In this document: positions 1 to 7,116 of the stretch, piece by piece
Layout of the letters: each line of letters opens with the position of its first letter
Numbering within the stretch: the first letter of the stretch is position 1
Source of the DNA: Asaia bogorensis
GTDB lineage: Bacteria; Pseudomonadota; Alphaproteobacteria; Acetobacterales; Acetobacteraceae
Reading direction: 5' to 3'
Assembly (NCBI GenBank): GCA_945873675.1
Contig: CAMCEP010000087.1
Span: forward strand, 1 to 9,972
Length of the DNA: 9,972 nt
The notes under the pieces: model-generated
What the model was told of the DNA's origin: nothing
Database searches by the model: none
What the model saw: only the letters and a program-made list of their open reading frames with translations
Translations under genes and position numbers: made by a program

Positions 1-812
1 TTGAATTTGATCGGGTCCTTGATGTCGGCATACCAGGCGCTGGACCGCGCGGCCTCATTCAATTTGCGGGTATGGGCATAAAGCGCCTGGATCAACACAT
101 AGGCGGACATAATGGCATTGCTGCCATCCTGCGCGACGGCGACATGCACGGGAATGCCGCGCACACGTAGCCGAAACCAGATGGTGCCGGTTTGGCTGCG
201 GGTGATGGTATGGCCCGTTGGTTCCGGCACCAGCGCGGCATCCGCGCGATAGCCGCGCAGCAGCGTGGAAAGTGCACCATTGCCGGTGCTTTCTTCCTCG
301 GTCACCGTTTCCACATAGACATCGGCGGCAGGTTCGAACCCGGCATCGCGAATGGCATCCATGGCATAAACCATGCAGGCGACGCCAGATTTCATGTCAT
401 GCGCGCCGCGGCCATACATCCAGCCATCGCGGATCACGGCGGCATAGGGCGGATGGGTCCACATATCGGCGGGGCCTTCGGGCACCACATCAATATGGCC
501 TTGCAGGATCAGGCTGCGGCCCGTGGGGTTTTTCGCACGATAGGCCGCCACTACCTGCACGCTGCCGGCGGGATCACATTCCACCATCGGCGCCATTTTG
601 GGATGCTGCGGCACATCGGCGAGCGTATAGCGGTCCACCGCATAGCCGCGCGCGGCCATTTGGCGGGCAAACCAATCCTGCAAGGGCGCTTCGCGGCCGC
701 GCAGGCTTGGAAAGCGCACCAAATCGGCCAGGAACTGCACCTGCTTATCAAAATTCGCATCAATGGCCGCGGCAATCCGCGCCATGGCTTCCTTATCGGC
801 CATGCTGATCAT
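1..812 (-). CDS. M20 family ArgE/DapE-type deacylase (3' end outside window)
   Basis: A zinc-dependent amidohydrolase of the M20 family, related to acetylornithine deacetylase and succinyl-diaminopimelate desuccinylase. It probably hydrolyses an N-acyl amino acid or similar amide in the cytoplasm. About 270 residues are visible and the C-terminus lies beyond position 1; full members are usually near 400-430 residues. The metal and catalytic motifs are present: GHIDVVPEG with His106 and Asp108, GRGAHDMKSG with Asp139, and TEEESTGNG with the Glu pair near 172-174. VHVAV further on fits the conserved histidine of the inserted dimerisation domain. The start at 812 gives MISMADKEAM, with AGGA four bases upstream; an in-frame ATG at 803 is also possible. 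The gene follows the binding-protein gene by 30 bases on the same strand, so the two are probably cotranscribed and the substrate may be what the transporter imports. The exact substrate cannot be read from the sequence. Confidence 0.9.
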   Translation of the reverse strand, partial: MISMADKEAMARIAAAIDANFDKQVQFLADLVRFPSLRGREAPLQDWFARQMAARGYAVDRYTLADVPQHPKMAPMVECDPAGSVQVVAAYRAKNPTGRSLILQGHIDVVPEGPADMWTHPPYAAVIRDGWMYGRGAHDMKSGVACMVYAMDAIRDAGFEPAADVYVETVTEEESTGNGALSTLLRGYRADAALVPEPTGHTITRSQTGTIWFRLRVRGIPVHVAVAQDGSNAIMSAYVLIQALYAHTRKLNEAARSSAWYADIKDPIKF

Positions 813-842
813 TCTTTCCTGTTCAGGGGTCTCATGCTGCGT

Positions 843-2411
843 TCAGGGCGGGCTCGCCAACAGCGCATTGGTGTACCAGGAGGGCGAGGCATCATACTTC
901 ACCTTATTCCTGATCCCCGCCCAGGAAACCTTCAGATAAAAAATCGGGATCACACCGGCATCATCAATCCCAATACGCATGGCCTCAGCCGTCAGCGCAT
1001 TGCGCCGCGTGGTATCCATGGTGCGGAGTGCCTCCGCCAAAGGCGCATCCATCGCCGGGTTGGAATAATGCTGGCGATTGAAGGGGCCGGCGCCGGTTTC
1101 GCTATTGCGTGTCATCAGCACTTGCCGAAGCGTATTGGCTGCGATGGAGGAGGTATAGGTGGTCATGAACATCGAAAACTCCCGCGCCGTCGCACGGGTA
1201 AAAAGATTGGCGGGCGGCAGCACCTCCACACGGGTTTCAACACCAATACGCGTCCAGCCCTGTGCGATGGCCTGCGCCACATCTGTATCGGATGCGAACC
1301 AGCCATTGGGGCTATGGAGCGTGATGCGAAAACCATCCGGATAGCCCGCTTCACGGAGCAGCGCGCGCGCCTGATCCAAATCATAGCGCGGCGGCGGCAT
1401 ATTGGGCGCGCGGTCGGCCACGGCGGGGGCCGCGAATTGTTCCGCCGGCATGCCTTGGCCCATCAGCAGCCGATCCACAATGCCCTGGCGATTGATGGCA
1501 AGGGAAAGCGCGCGGCGCACCCGCGCATCACGCAAGGGGTTGCGTTCCAGCACCCGGCCCTGCTTGTCGGTCACGAAGGGCGATGGATCACGCGCTGCAT
1601 CGGGAAAAAGATAGGCGGTGCCATTGCTGGCCACACCAAAGACAGACAGCCGCGCATCATTGGTCAGGCGTTGCACATCCTGCACCGGCACGAAATCAAT
1701 CAAATCCACATCGCCGGACAGAAGTGTGGCCACGCGCGCCCCGGCATTGCTGATGAAGCGCGTCACCACCCTTTCCCAGGGCTGCGCTTGCCCCCAATAG
1801 GTAGGGTTGCGCGTGATTTCATGCCGTTCGCCCTGCGTGTAGCTGACATGGCGATAGGCACCGGTGCCGATCATGGCACGGCCCGCGTTGAAATCGCCAA
1901 GGGTGGCATTCGCATGCAGGTTCCGCGAGACGATCATGATGTTGGACAGGTCCCAATCCAGAAAGGGGTTGGGTTCCTTGGTCCTGATCAGAACGCGGCG
2001 CGGTTCCGGAATTTCAATGGCGGCGATGCTCCGCACAAAGGGCGTGAAAGGGCCGGGGCTATTCGCGATGGTCGGCACGCGCGCATAGGAAAAGGCGATA
2101 TCCTCAGCCGTGAAGGGCGTGCCGTCGTGGAATTTCACTCCATCGCGCAGCTTGAATTCCCAGGTAAGGTCATCAATGGCGCGCCAGGATTCGGCAAGCC
2201 TCGGGATCAGCCGGCCGGAAGTGTCGAAATCCACCAGGGTTTCGAAAATCTGCCGCAGGATGGCGTTATTGGGGTTTGAGGAATGGTAATGCGGGTCCAT
2301 GCCCGAAGGGGCGGATTGCGCACCAATGGTCAGGTTGCGTTGTGCCTGCGTGGGCGCCGCCCAAGATCCCAGCAAACCCAACACGATAAGCAGCGCCTTG
2401 AAACCACCCAT
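843..2411 (-). CDS. ABC transporter substrate-binding protein, peptide/opine family 5
   Basis: A periplasmic solute-binding protein of the SBP_bac_5 family (DppA/OppA-like), delivering dipeptides, oligopeptides, opines or similar solutes to an inner-membrane ABC permease. The chosen start gives 522 residues, normal for the family. It places a clear signal peptide at the N-terminus: MGGFKALLIVLGLLGSW, then cleavage probably after TQA at residue 23. The mature part opens with NLTIGAQSAPSGMDPHYHSS and shows the family stretch LAESW...LTWEFKLRDGVKFHDGTPFTAEDI. VRRALSLAINRQGIVD and REAGYPDGFRITL, further along, are also typical. No lipobox cysteine is present, so it should be soluble in the periplasm. 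GGGG lies 8 bases before the ATG and GAGG directly abuts it. The frame stays open upstream to an ATG at 2600 with a better Shine-Dalgarno, but that start would bury the signal peptide. Permease and ATPase genes are not in the window. The M20 gene follows directly. Confidence 0.92.
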   Translation of the reverse strand: MGGFKALLIVLGLLGSWAAPTQAQRNLTIGAQSAPSGMDPHYHSSNPNNAILRQIFETLVDFDTSGRLIPRLAESWRAIDDLTWEFKLRDGVKFHDGTPFTAEDIAFSYARVPTIANSPGPFTPFVRSIAAIEIPEPRRVLIRTKEPNPFLDWDLSNIMIVSRNLHANATLGDFNAGRAMIGTGAYRHVSYTQGERHEITRNPTYWGQAQPWERVVTRFISNAGARVATLLSGDVDLIDFVPVQDVQRLTNDARLSVFGVASNGTAYLFPDAARDPSPFVTDKQGRVLERNPLRDARVRRALSLAINRQGIVDRLLMGQGMPAEQFAAPAVADRAPNMPPPRYDLDQARALLREAGYPDGFRITLHSPNGWFASDTDVAQAIAQGWTRIGVETRVEVLPPANLFTRATAREFSMFMTTYTSSIAANTLRQVLMTRNSETGAGPFNRQHYSNPAMDAPLAEALRTMDTTRRNALTAEAMRIGIDDAGVIPIFYLKVSWAGIRNKVKYDASPSWYTNALLASPP

Positions 2412-2732
2412 CCTCGTCACCCCAAAAGGTTTATGAAAGGATAGCGTCGCGCCAAGCGGAAATGACGTCAAGCCGAACGGTATGGCACGCATTGAGGCAC
2501 TGAAACGGGCGTCTTCCGCCCCGATCTTAAGCGAAGCTTCACGATTGCCCGAATAAACTTCAACTTCACCTTCAACGAAAAAGCGTCGGGTCTTGTTCAT
2601 GAATAACGCTCCCTCGAGCTGGCCCAATGCCTGCAACCGAAAAGCGCTGAATTGCGGGCAGGTATTCAAGGAAGCCTCGTACGCCTTCCTTCTCAATTCT
2701 TTTTTGATATCATTCGATTAGGCAGGCAGGCC
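2412..2732. other. Divergent intergenic region between binding-protein and kinase genes
   Basis: This 321-base gap should hold promoters for both divergent units. Three near-identical hexamers run in tandem on the plus strand at 2557-2574 (ACTTCA, ACTTCA, CCTTCA). A perfect 8-base palindrome TGACGTCA lies at 2463-2470. A T-rich patch at 2696-2720 lies just ahead of the kinase start. The minus-strand frame of the binding protein remains open through most of the gap, but I see no conserved protein motif in it. No RNA gene or riboswitch was recognised. Confidence 0.6.
2440..2471 (-). promoter_or_regulatory. Candidate promoter for the binding-protein operon
   Basis: On the minus strand, TTGACG (2471-2466) matches a sigma-70-type -35 box well. 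It lies 55 bases before the chosen ATG. The -10 element is poor: CGCTAT follows at a 19-base spacing. The -35 overlaps the palindrome TGACGTCA, which could be an operator or chance. This is only a candidate. Confidence 0.2.
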
Positions 2733-5129
2733 ATGACCATAACCTTGCCACAGTACCCGCCAGCAGAACCCGTTCCTGCCTCGGAAGGCCGTGCCTGGCT
2801 GGAATGGAATGCCGATAAGGATGAGCTGCAGCTTTCCGCTGCGGCGCAGGAGCTTTTGGGCTTGCAGCCAATGGAAGCCCCGGCGCATGAGGCCGAACTT
2901 GTTGCGCTCTTCAAAAAACCGAGCCAGAGCAAATTGGCGATCGCGCTGGAAGACATCTTGACGCAAGGCGAATGCCAGGCGGTTGAATTGCTGCGTCAGA
3001 CCTCCGCGGGGGCTCAACTTGTGCTGTTCAATGGTCGCCTGGATACTTCGCTCCCAGGGCGCCTTGTGATCGCCGGTTTTGAGGATATTACAAACAGCAG
3101 TGACGGCCAACAGCATCTGGCATCCAAGTCGCGATTTCAAACCTTCATCAATCTTTTGCAACAGGATCGGGCCTTTTTCGATTCGGTACCGCTGGGGCTG
3201 ATGATGGTCACCAATGGTTTCATTACTCAGACAAATCCGCAACTTACCGAAATTCTCGCAACACCTATGGCCGGCCTAGTGGGAGAGCCTGTTTCGCGCA
3301 TTCTATCCGACAAGCAGGCTTATGATTTCTACATGGAAACCGTATGGGGCGAGGGTAACGAACATGGTGATGACCATGTGGAGACGGAATTCGAAAGTGA
3401 CGATGGCGCACGGCTATGGCTGAAGGTGAGCATTTCGCGCATTGCCACACCCGGGGCGGAAAATTCCTGCCTTTGCGTCATTGAAGATATCACAACCCAA
3501 AAGAAGCTTGAACAGGATGTCTGGAACGGCCTTGCCGAGACAATCTCGGCCAAGGAAGCAACAGAAAACGCCGCCCGCGCCAAGGATGAATTCCTGGCGA
3601 TGGTGAGCCATGAGATTCGCACCCCCCTTTCGGCAGTGATCGGCATGCAAAGACTGGCGCTGCGCGATCCCGACCTGCGCGAGAAAACGCGCAAGCATCT
3701 GGATATGGCGCGCACCAATGCCGAATTCCTGCTTGAATTACTGAACGACATCCTTGATTTCTCAAAGATCGAGGCTGGAAAGCTTGTTCTTGAATCGGTG
3801 GACTTCTCGCTCCGCCACCTTGTTGGCGATAGCGTTGCCCTACTTGCCGAACGTGCGGAGGCCAAGAACATCTTCCTTGAAGTTGGCATTGATGATCAGG
3901 TGCCCGATACGCTGGAAGGCGACCCAGCCCGCATCAAACAGCTTCTGTTGAATCTGATCGGCAATGGCATCAAATTCACTGATATAGGCGGGGTGGCGCT
4001 TAAGGTGGCGCTGCAAGAAAGACAGGAAGAGAATTACCATATCTGCTTTCAGGTTACGGATAGCGGTATCGGGATTCCCCCCGATGCGCAGTTACGGCTT
4101 TTCAAGAAATTCACCCAGGCTGACACTTCAACGACCAGGCGTTTTGGCGGCACGGGGCTTGGACTTGCCATCTGCAAGCAGATTGTTGATCTGATGCAGG
4201 GGGAAATTCATCTATCCAGCGAAGTTGGCAAGGGAAGCTGTTTCACCTTCACGATACCCTGCAGGCTTGGGACAGATCAGGGGAAAAGCCTGCAAATCCA
4301 ACTGCAACCCCATACGCATCAACTGCAAATTCTTTGCGCCGAGGATTTTCTGCCAAATCAGCTCATTATCCAGGGGCTGCTGGAAGAAATGGGCCATAGG
4401 GCTGAATTTGTTGAGAATGGCCGCAAGGCGCTGGAAGCCCTGCCCTTGCGCAGCTTTGATGTGATCCTGATGGATGGCCGCATGCCGGAAATGGATGGCG
4501 CCACGGCGATCCGCCTAATCCGTTCGGGGGGCGATGGAAAATTCCACATCCCCAATCCGAACATCCACATCATCATGCTGACCGCCAATGCCGGGGATGA
4601 AAGCCGGCAATTCTACCTGTCATGCGGCGCTGATGATTTTCTGGCCAAGCCGATTGAAGAGACACTACTGCATCAAGCCTTGACCAAGGTGATTGAAGCG
4701 CGGCTTGCGGAAGGGGTGAAGCTTCTGCCACTCCTGCGAGATAATCATGACGCTTTGGCACAGATTTTCGGTATTGCCCCATTGTCGGCCAGCCCTGCCC
4801 AGGACATCTGCCTTGTACCCTCGGCAAAATCCGCAATCCAACCGACGGTGAATTTGCGGGATCGCCTGAAAAGTGCGTTCCATAAGGACCTGGCACTGCA
4901 GATCAATACCCTTGATGCCGCCCATGCCAAACAGGATATGCACGCACTGGCGCAGCTTTTTCATAGCCTCAAGGGCAGCGTGGGTTTTATCTGGCCAAAA
5001 GGCGATCTCGTGAAACTGAGCGCAGAATTGGAAAAACTGGCCAACCAAAATGATTGGGACGCCGTTACAAGGAACGTACCACTTTTTCGCGCGATGCTGA
5101 TGGAAGTGGCAAAAGGGGCCAAAGCATGA
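2733..5129 (+). CDS. Cytoplasmic hybrid histidine kinase (PAS-HisKA-HATPase-REC-HPt)
   Basis: A 798-residue multi-step phosphorelay kinase. A first PAS-like region spans roughly 18-115 and ends in GFEDIT. A second PAS domain spans about 140-258 (FFDSVPLGLMMV to CVIEDITTQ), followed by a helical linker. The HisKA H-box MVSHEIRTPLS carries phosphoacceptor His293. The ATPase domain has the N-box NLIGNGIKFT (Asn407, Asn411), DSGIGI (Asp443) and GGTGLGLAI (472-480). The REC domain (about 530-655) has Glu537/Asp538, phosphoacceptor Asp581 in LMDGRMPEMDG, the LTANA threonine and the AKPI lysine. The HPt domain (about 707-795) has His744 in FHSLKGS. No transmembrane segment or signal peptide is visible, so the signal is probably intracellular and sensed by the PAS regions; no ligand-binding residue is diagnostic. 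The start at 2733 has only a weak upstream AGG. The stop overlaps the regulator's ATG as ATGA, indicating translational coupling. GC appears lower than in the flanking genes. Confidence 0.94.
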   Translation: MTITLPQYPPAEPVPASEGRAWLEWNADKDELQLSAAAQELLGLQPMEAPAHEAELVALFKKPSQSKLAIALEDILTQGECQAVELLRQTSAGAQLVLFNGRLDTSLPGRLVIAGFEDITNSSDGQQHLASKSRFQTFINLLQQDRAFFDSVPLGLMMVTNGFITQTNPQLTEILATPMAGLVGEPVSRILSDKQAYDFYMETVWGEGNEHGDDHVETEFESDDGARLWLKVSISRIATPGAENSCLCVIEDITTQKKLEQDVWNGLAETISAKEATENAARAKDEFLAMVSHEIRTPLSAVIGMQRLALRDPDLREKTRKHLDMARTNAEFLLELLNDILDFSKIEAGKLVLESVDFSLRHLVGDSVALLAERAEAKNIFLEVGIDDQVPDTLEGDPARIKQLLLNLIGNGIKFTDIGGVALKVALQERQEENYHICFQVTDSGIGIPPDAQLRLFKKFTQADTSTTRRFGGTGLGLAICKQIVDLMQGEIHLSSEVGKGSCFTFTIPCRLGTDQGKSLQIQLQPHTHQLQILCAEDFLPNQLIIQGLLEEMGHRAEFVENGRKALEALPLRSFDVILMDGRMPEMDGATAIRLIRSGGDGKFHIPNPNIHIIMLTANAGDESRQFYLSCGADDFLAKPIEETLLHQALTKVIEARLAEGVKLLPLLRDNHDALAQIFGIAPLSASPAQDICLVPSAKSAIQPTVNLRDRLKSAFHKDLALQINTLDAAHAKQDMHALAQLFHSLKGSVGFIWPKGDLVKLSAELEKLANQNDWDAVTRNVPLFRAMLMEVAKGAKA

Positions 5130-5881
5130 GAGCACTTGTTGTTGATGATGATATCGTATCGCGCATGGCCCTTGCGGATTTGATGCGTAGCTTCATCGAA
5201 TTGAAGGTGGTTGAAGCGGTGGACGGGCAGGATGCCTGGGAACAGATGGAAATGGGCCCGGCGCCCATGATCTGCTGCTGCGATGTGCAGATGCCACGGC
5301 TATCGGGCATTGAATTGCTGAAGCGCGTGCGTTCTTCGCCGCGCTTCAAGGATATTCCTTTTGTTTTGGTGACAGCAGCATCAGACCTTGATACCGTCAG
5401 GAAAGCCGTGACGCTTGGCATCAGCCATTACATCGTCAAACCCTTTCATGCGCGTGAAGCGCGCGGTTCGCTGCAAAAAATCCTCAATGCCGCCTGGGAG
5501 AGAATTGCTGAACCGCCCCCAGCGACATTAAACCGGCTGAATATCGCGCCGGATCAGCTCATGGCCTATCTTTATTCGCTCCGCGGCCAATGCGCGATCT
5601 TCGCGCGTGACCTAAGACGATCCAAGAACCTGCAGGAAGTGCAGGATGTGGTCGGGCGGCTCAAGGGCTTGCATACGGGTTGCCTGACCCTTGGGCTGCA
5701 TTATGCCGCCGGCCTGGTGATGCAAATACCGGATGAAAGATCCGATATCGAAAGGGTCGAACAGGCGCTGATCGAAATCGAATTGGCGATTTCTTCCCAG
5801 GAAGAAAGGGTGAAGGCACGCCACAGCCTCGCCACTGGCGTTGCCATCAAACGGACTGCCATGGGCGGCGCCCCGGCCTGA
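5126..5881 (+). CDS. Response regulator with REC and helical HPt-like C-terminal domain
   Basis: A 251-residue regulator and the likely terminal acceptor of the phosphorelay from the kinase it overlaps by 4 bases. The REC domain (residues 1 to about 120) is complete: acidic triad Asp7-Asp9 in VVDDD, phosphoacceptor Asp53 in CCCDVQMP, the LVTAAS threonine and the IVKPF lysine. Residues about 140-235 are predicted helical and contain no helix-turn-helix, GGDEF, EAL, HD or ATPase motif, so it is not a transcription factor by itself. The stretch GRLKGLHTGCLTLGL (from residue 177) lines up with the HxLKG core of HPt domains, but Gly177 takes the place of the phosphorylated histidine. Three cysteines (50-52) precede Asp53, where hydrophobic residues are usual. 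AAAGGGG about 8 bases before the ATG serves as Shine-Dalgarno, inside the kinase gene. The output partner is unknown; protein-protein signalling or a phosphate sink are both possible. Confidence 0.9.
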   Translation: MRALVVDDDIVSRMALADLMRSFIELKVVEAVDGQDAWEQMEMGPAPMICCCDVQMPRLSGIELLKRVRSSPRFKDIPFVLVTAASDLDTVRKAVTLGISHYIVKPFHAREARGSLQKILNAAWERIAEPPPATLNRLNIAPDQLMAYLYSLRGQCAIFARDLRRSKNLQEVQDVVGRLKGLHTGCLTLGLHYAAGLVMQIPDERSDIERVEQALIEIELAISSQEERVKARHSLATGVAIKRTAMGGAPA

Positions 5882-5889
5882 ACTCATCT

Positions 5890-5912
5890 GGGCCGCTTTC
5901 CCCAAAGGGCCC
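5890..5912 (+). terminator. Hairpin after the response regulator gene, no T tract
   Basis: Nine bases after the regulator's stop, GGGCC and CTTT (5890-5899, with one bulged G at 5895) pair with AAAG and GGCCC (5904-5912) across a CCCC loop. The stem is nine base pairs. What follows (GCTTGTGCTTGG) is not T-rich, so this is not a standard intrinsic terminator. It may be a weak terminator, a pause or an mRNA-stabilising stem before the next gene, whose AGGAG begins at 5935. Confidence 0.45.
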
Positions 5913-5945
5913 GCTTGTGCTTGGGTATGGTTGCAGGAGCCAACC

Positions 5946-7049
5946 ATGCCAAACACCGAATCACCCGCGCCAACGCCCACGCGCCACACGCAAACCGCCA
6001 TGCTCGCCGAAAGGGCGGCGGTTTTGCTGCTATTGGCCTTGCTGCTTTACGGCGTTATCCGCGTACTGGAACCTTTTGGTCTTGCCATTGCGTTTGGCGG
6101 CTTCATCGCCATCGGCACCTGGCCGCTGCGGGACGCCATGGTGAACCGCGGCATCCCGCGCGGTATTGCCGCCACCCTTCTGCTATTGCTGTTGATCCTG
6201 TCGCTGGCAGTGCCCGCACTGGCGGTCACACCTGAATTGGGTGGGCAGATTGCCCATGCGTCAAAAGTCGCGCGCGAATTATTGGCTGGCCTGCCGGAAG
6301 CGCCGCCGGCTTGGCTTTCAGGGCTTCCCCTGGTGGGTGGCGCCATCAGCAATTGGTGGCCGCAATTACTCCATTTTCAGGGCGATTTTTCGGAATTGCT
6401 GGCGCCTTATGCTGGGCGCATCACCAGCCTTTTGGTGGATATCGGCCAGGCGGCGGCAGCCAGCGTGGTGCAAATCCTGCTCGCGCTGATTGTTGCCACC
6501 GCCTTCTGGGTCAGCGGCGACAAGCTGGGGGATGAGGTGAATGATATCGCAGCGCGCCTTGGCGGTGAGACGGGCCGCAATGCGGTGGCGGCCGCCGAAG
6601 GCGCTGTGCGCGGTGTGGCCTGGGGCATTGTTGGCACCGGCATCATCCAGGCGATGCTGATGGGCATTGGCCTTGCCATTGCCGGCGTGCCCGGCGTTGG
6701 TGTGATCTCCTTCCTGACGCTGATTTTCTCCATCAGCCAGGTGCTCGGGCCGCTGGTGGTGGTGGCTTGGCTAGGCGCGGCGGCTTGGCTTTACAGCGAA
6801 GGCCAGGTCGTCTGGGCGATTTTCATGGGGCTTTGGGGGCTGATCATGGTCTCGGGCAGCGACAATATCGTGCGCCCCTTGCTCATCAAGCGCAGCAGCG
6901 CCATGCCGCTCTCGCTCATTATTCTCGGCGTCTTCGGCGGGTTGATCGCCTTTGGCTTCCTTGGGCTTTTCATTGGCCCGGCCTTGCTCGCCGTAGCACA
7001 TGGGCTGCTCAAGGCTTGGCGCGGTGACGAAGCGCCGACAAACCCCTGA
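5946..7049 (+). CDS. AI-2E family transporter (PerM-like membrane protein)
   Basis: A 367-residue polytopic inner-membrane protein of the AI-2E/PerM (formerly UPF0118) family. After a short Pro/Thr-rich N-terminus, hydrophobic segments begin near residue 23 (AAVLLLLALLLYGV). The next are around 44-60 and 71-93, then a soluble middle region with the helix GETGRNAVAAAEGAVRG, then several more in the C-terminal half. The family signature is clear there: GVPGVGVISFL, SGSDNIVRPLLIKRSSAMPL and FGGLIAFGFLGLFIGPALLAV. Characterised relatives differ in substrate (autoinducer-2 export, Na+/H+ exchange), so the name does not fix the solute. The ATG at 5946 has a good AGGAG (5935-5939) six bases upstream; the frame is open further upstream but only over the regulator gene. 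It lies 64 bases after the regulator, with a hairpin between, so readthrough from the kinase operon is possible but unproven. Confidence 0.9.
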   Translation: MPNTESPAPTPTRHTQTAMLAERAAVLLLLALLLYGVIRVLEPFGLAIAFGGFIAIGTWPLRDAMVNRGIPRGIAATLLLLLLILSLAVPALAVTPELGGQIAHASKVARELLAGLPEAPPAWLSGLPLVGGAISNWWPQLLHFQGDFSELLAPYAGRITSLLVDIGQAAAASVVQILLALIVATAFWVSGDKLGDEVNDIAARLGGETGRNAVAAAEGAVRGVAWGIVGTGIIQAMLMGIGLAIAGVPGVGVISFLTLIFSISQVLGPLVVVAWLGAAAWLYSEGQVVWAIFMGLWGLIMVSGSDNIVRPLLIKRSSAMPLSLIILGVFGGLIAFGFLGLFIGPALLAVAHGLLKAWRGDEAPTNP

Positions 7050-7116
7050 CCCTCAGGGCTGGCAAAGCCCGCATCCCGCGTTATGACTAGCTTGAAGAAA
7101 GGGCAGGAGAGACCCC

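Noticed and set aside
192..2279. 695-residue open frame on the plus strand
   Set aside because: It is antisense to the M20 and binding-protein genes, whose motifs are clear. Its protein is His/Gly/Arg/Ile-rich without any recognisable domain, as expected of a mirror frame in GC-rich DNA.
2463..2470. Palindrome TGACGTCA as a regulator operator
   Set aside because: A single 8-base palindrome is expected by chance often enough; no second copy or adjacent regulator gene supports it. It is mentioned only as part of the intergenic region.
3951..3980. Kinase N-box with Gly instead of the usual Ala (NGIKFT) as a sign of an inactive kinase
   Set aside because: Both asparagines and the downstream glycine-rich motifs are intact, and this small substitution is unlikely to abolish ATP binding.
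7056..7070. Hairpin GGGCT/AGCCC after the AI-2E gene
   Set aside because: The stem is only five pairs with no T tract, so it is too weak to call a terminator.
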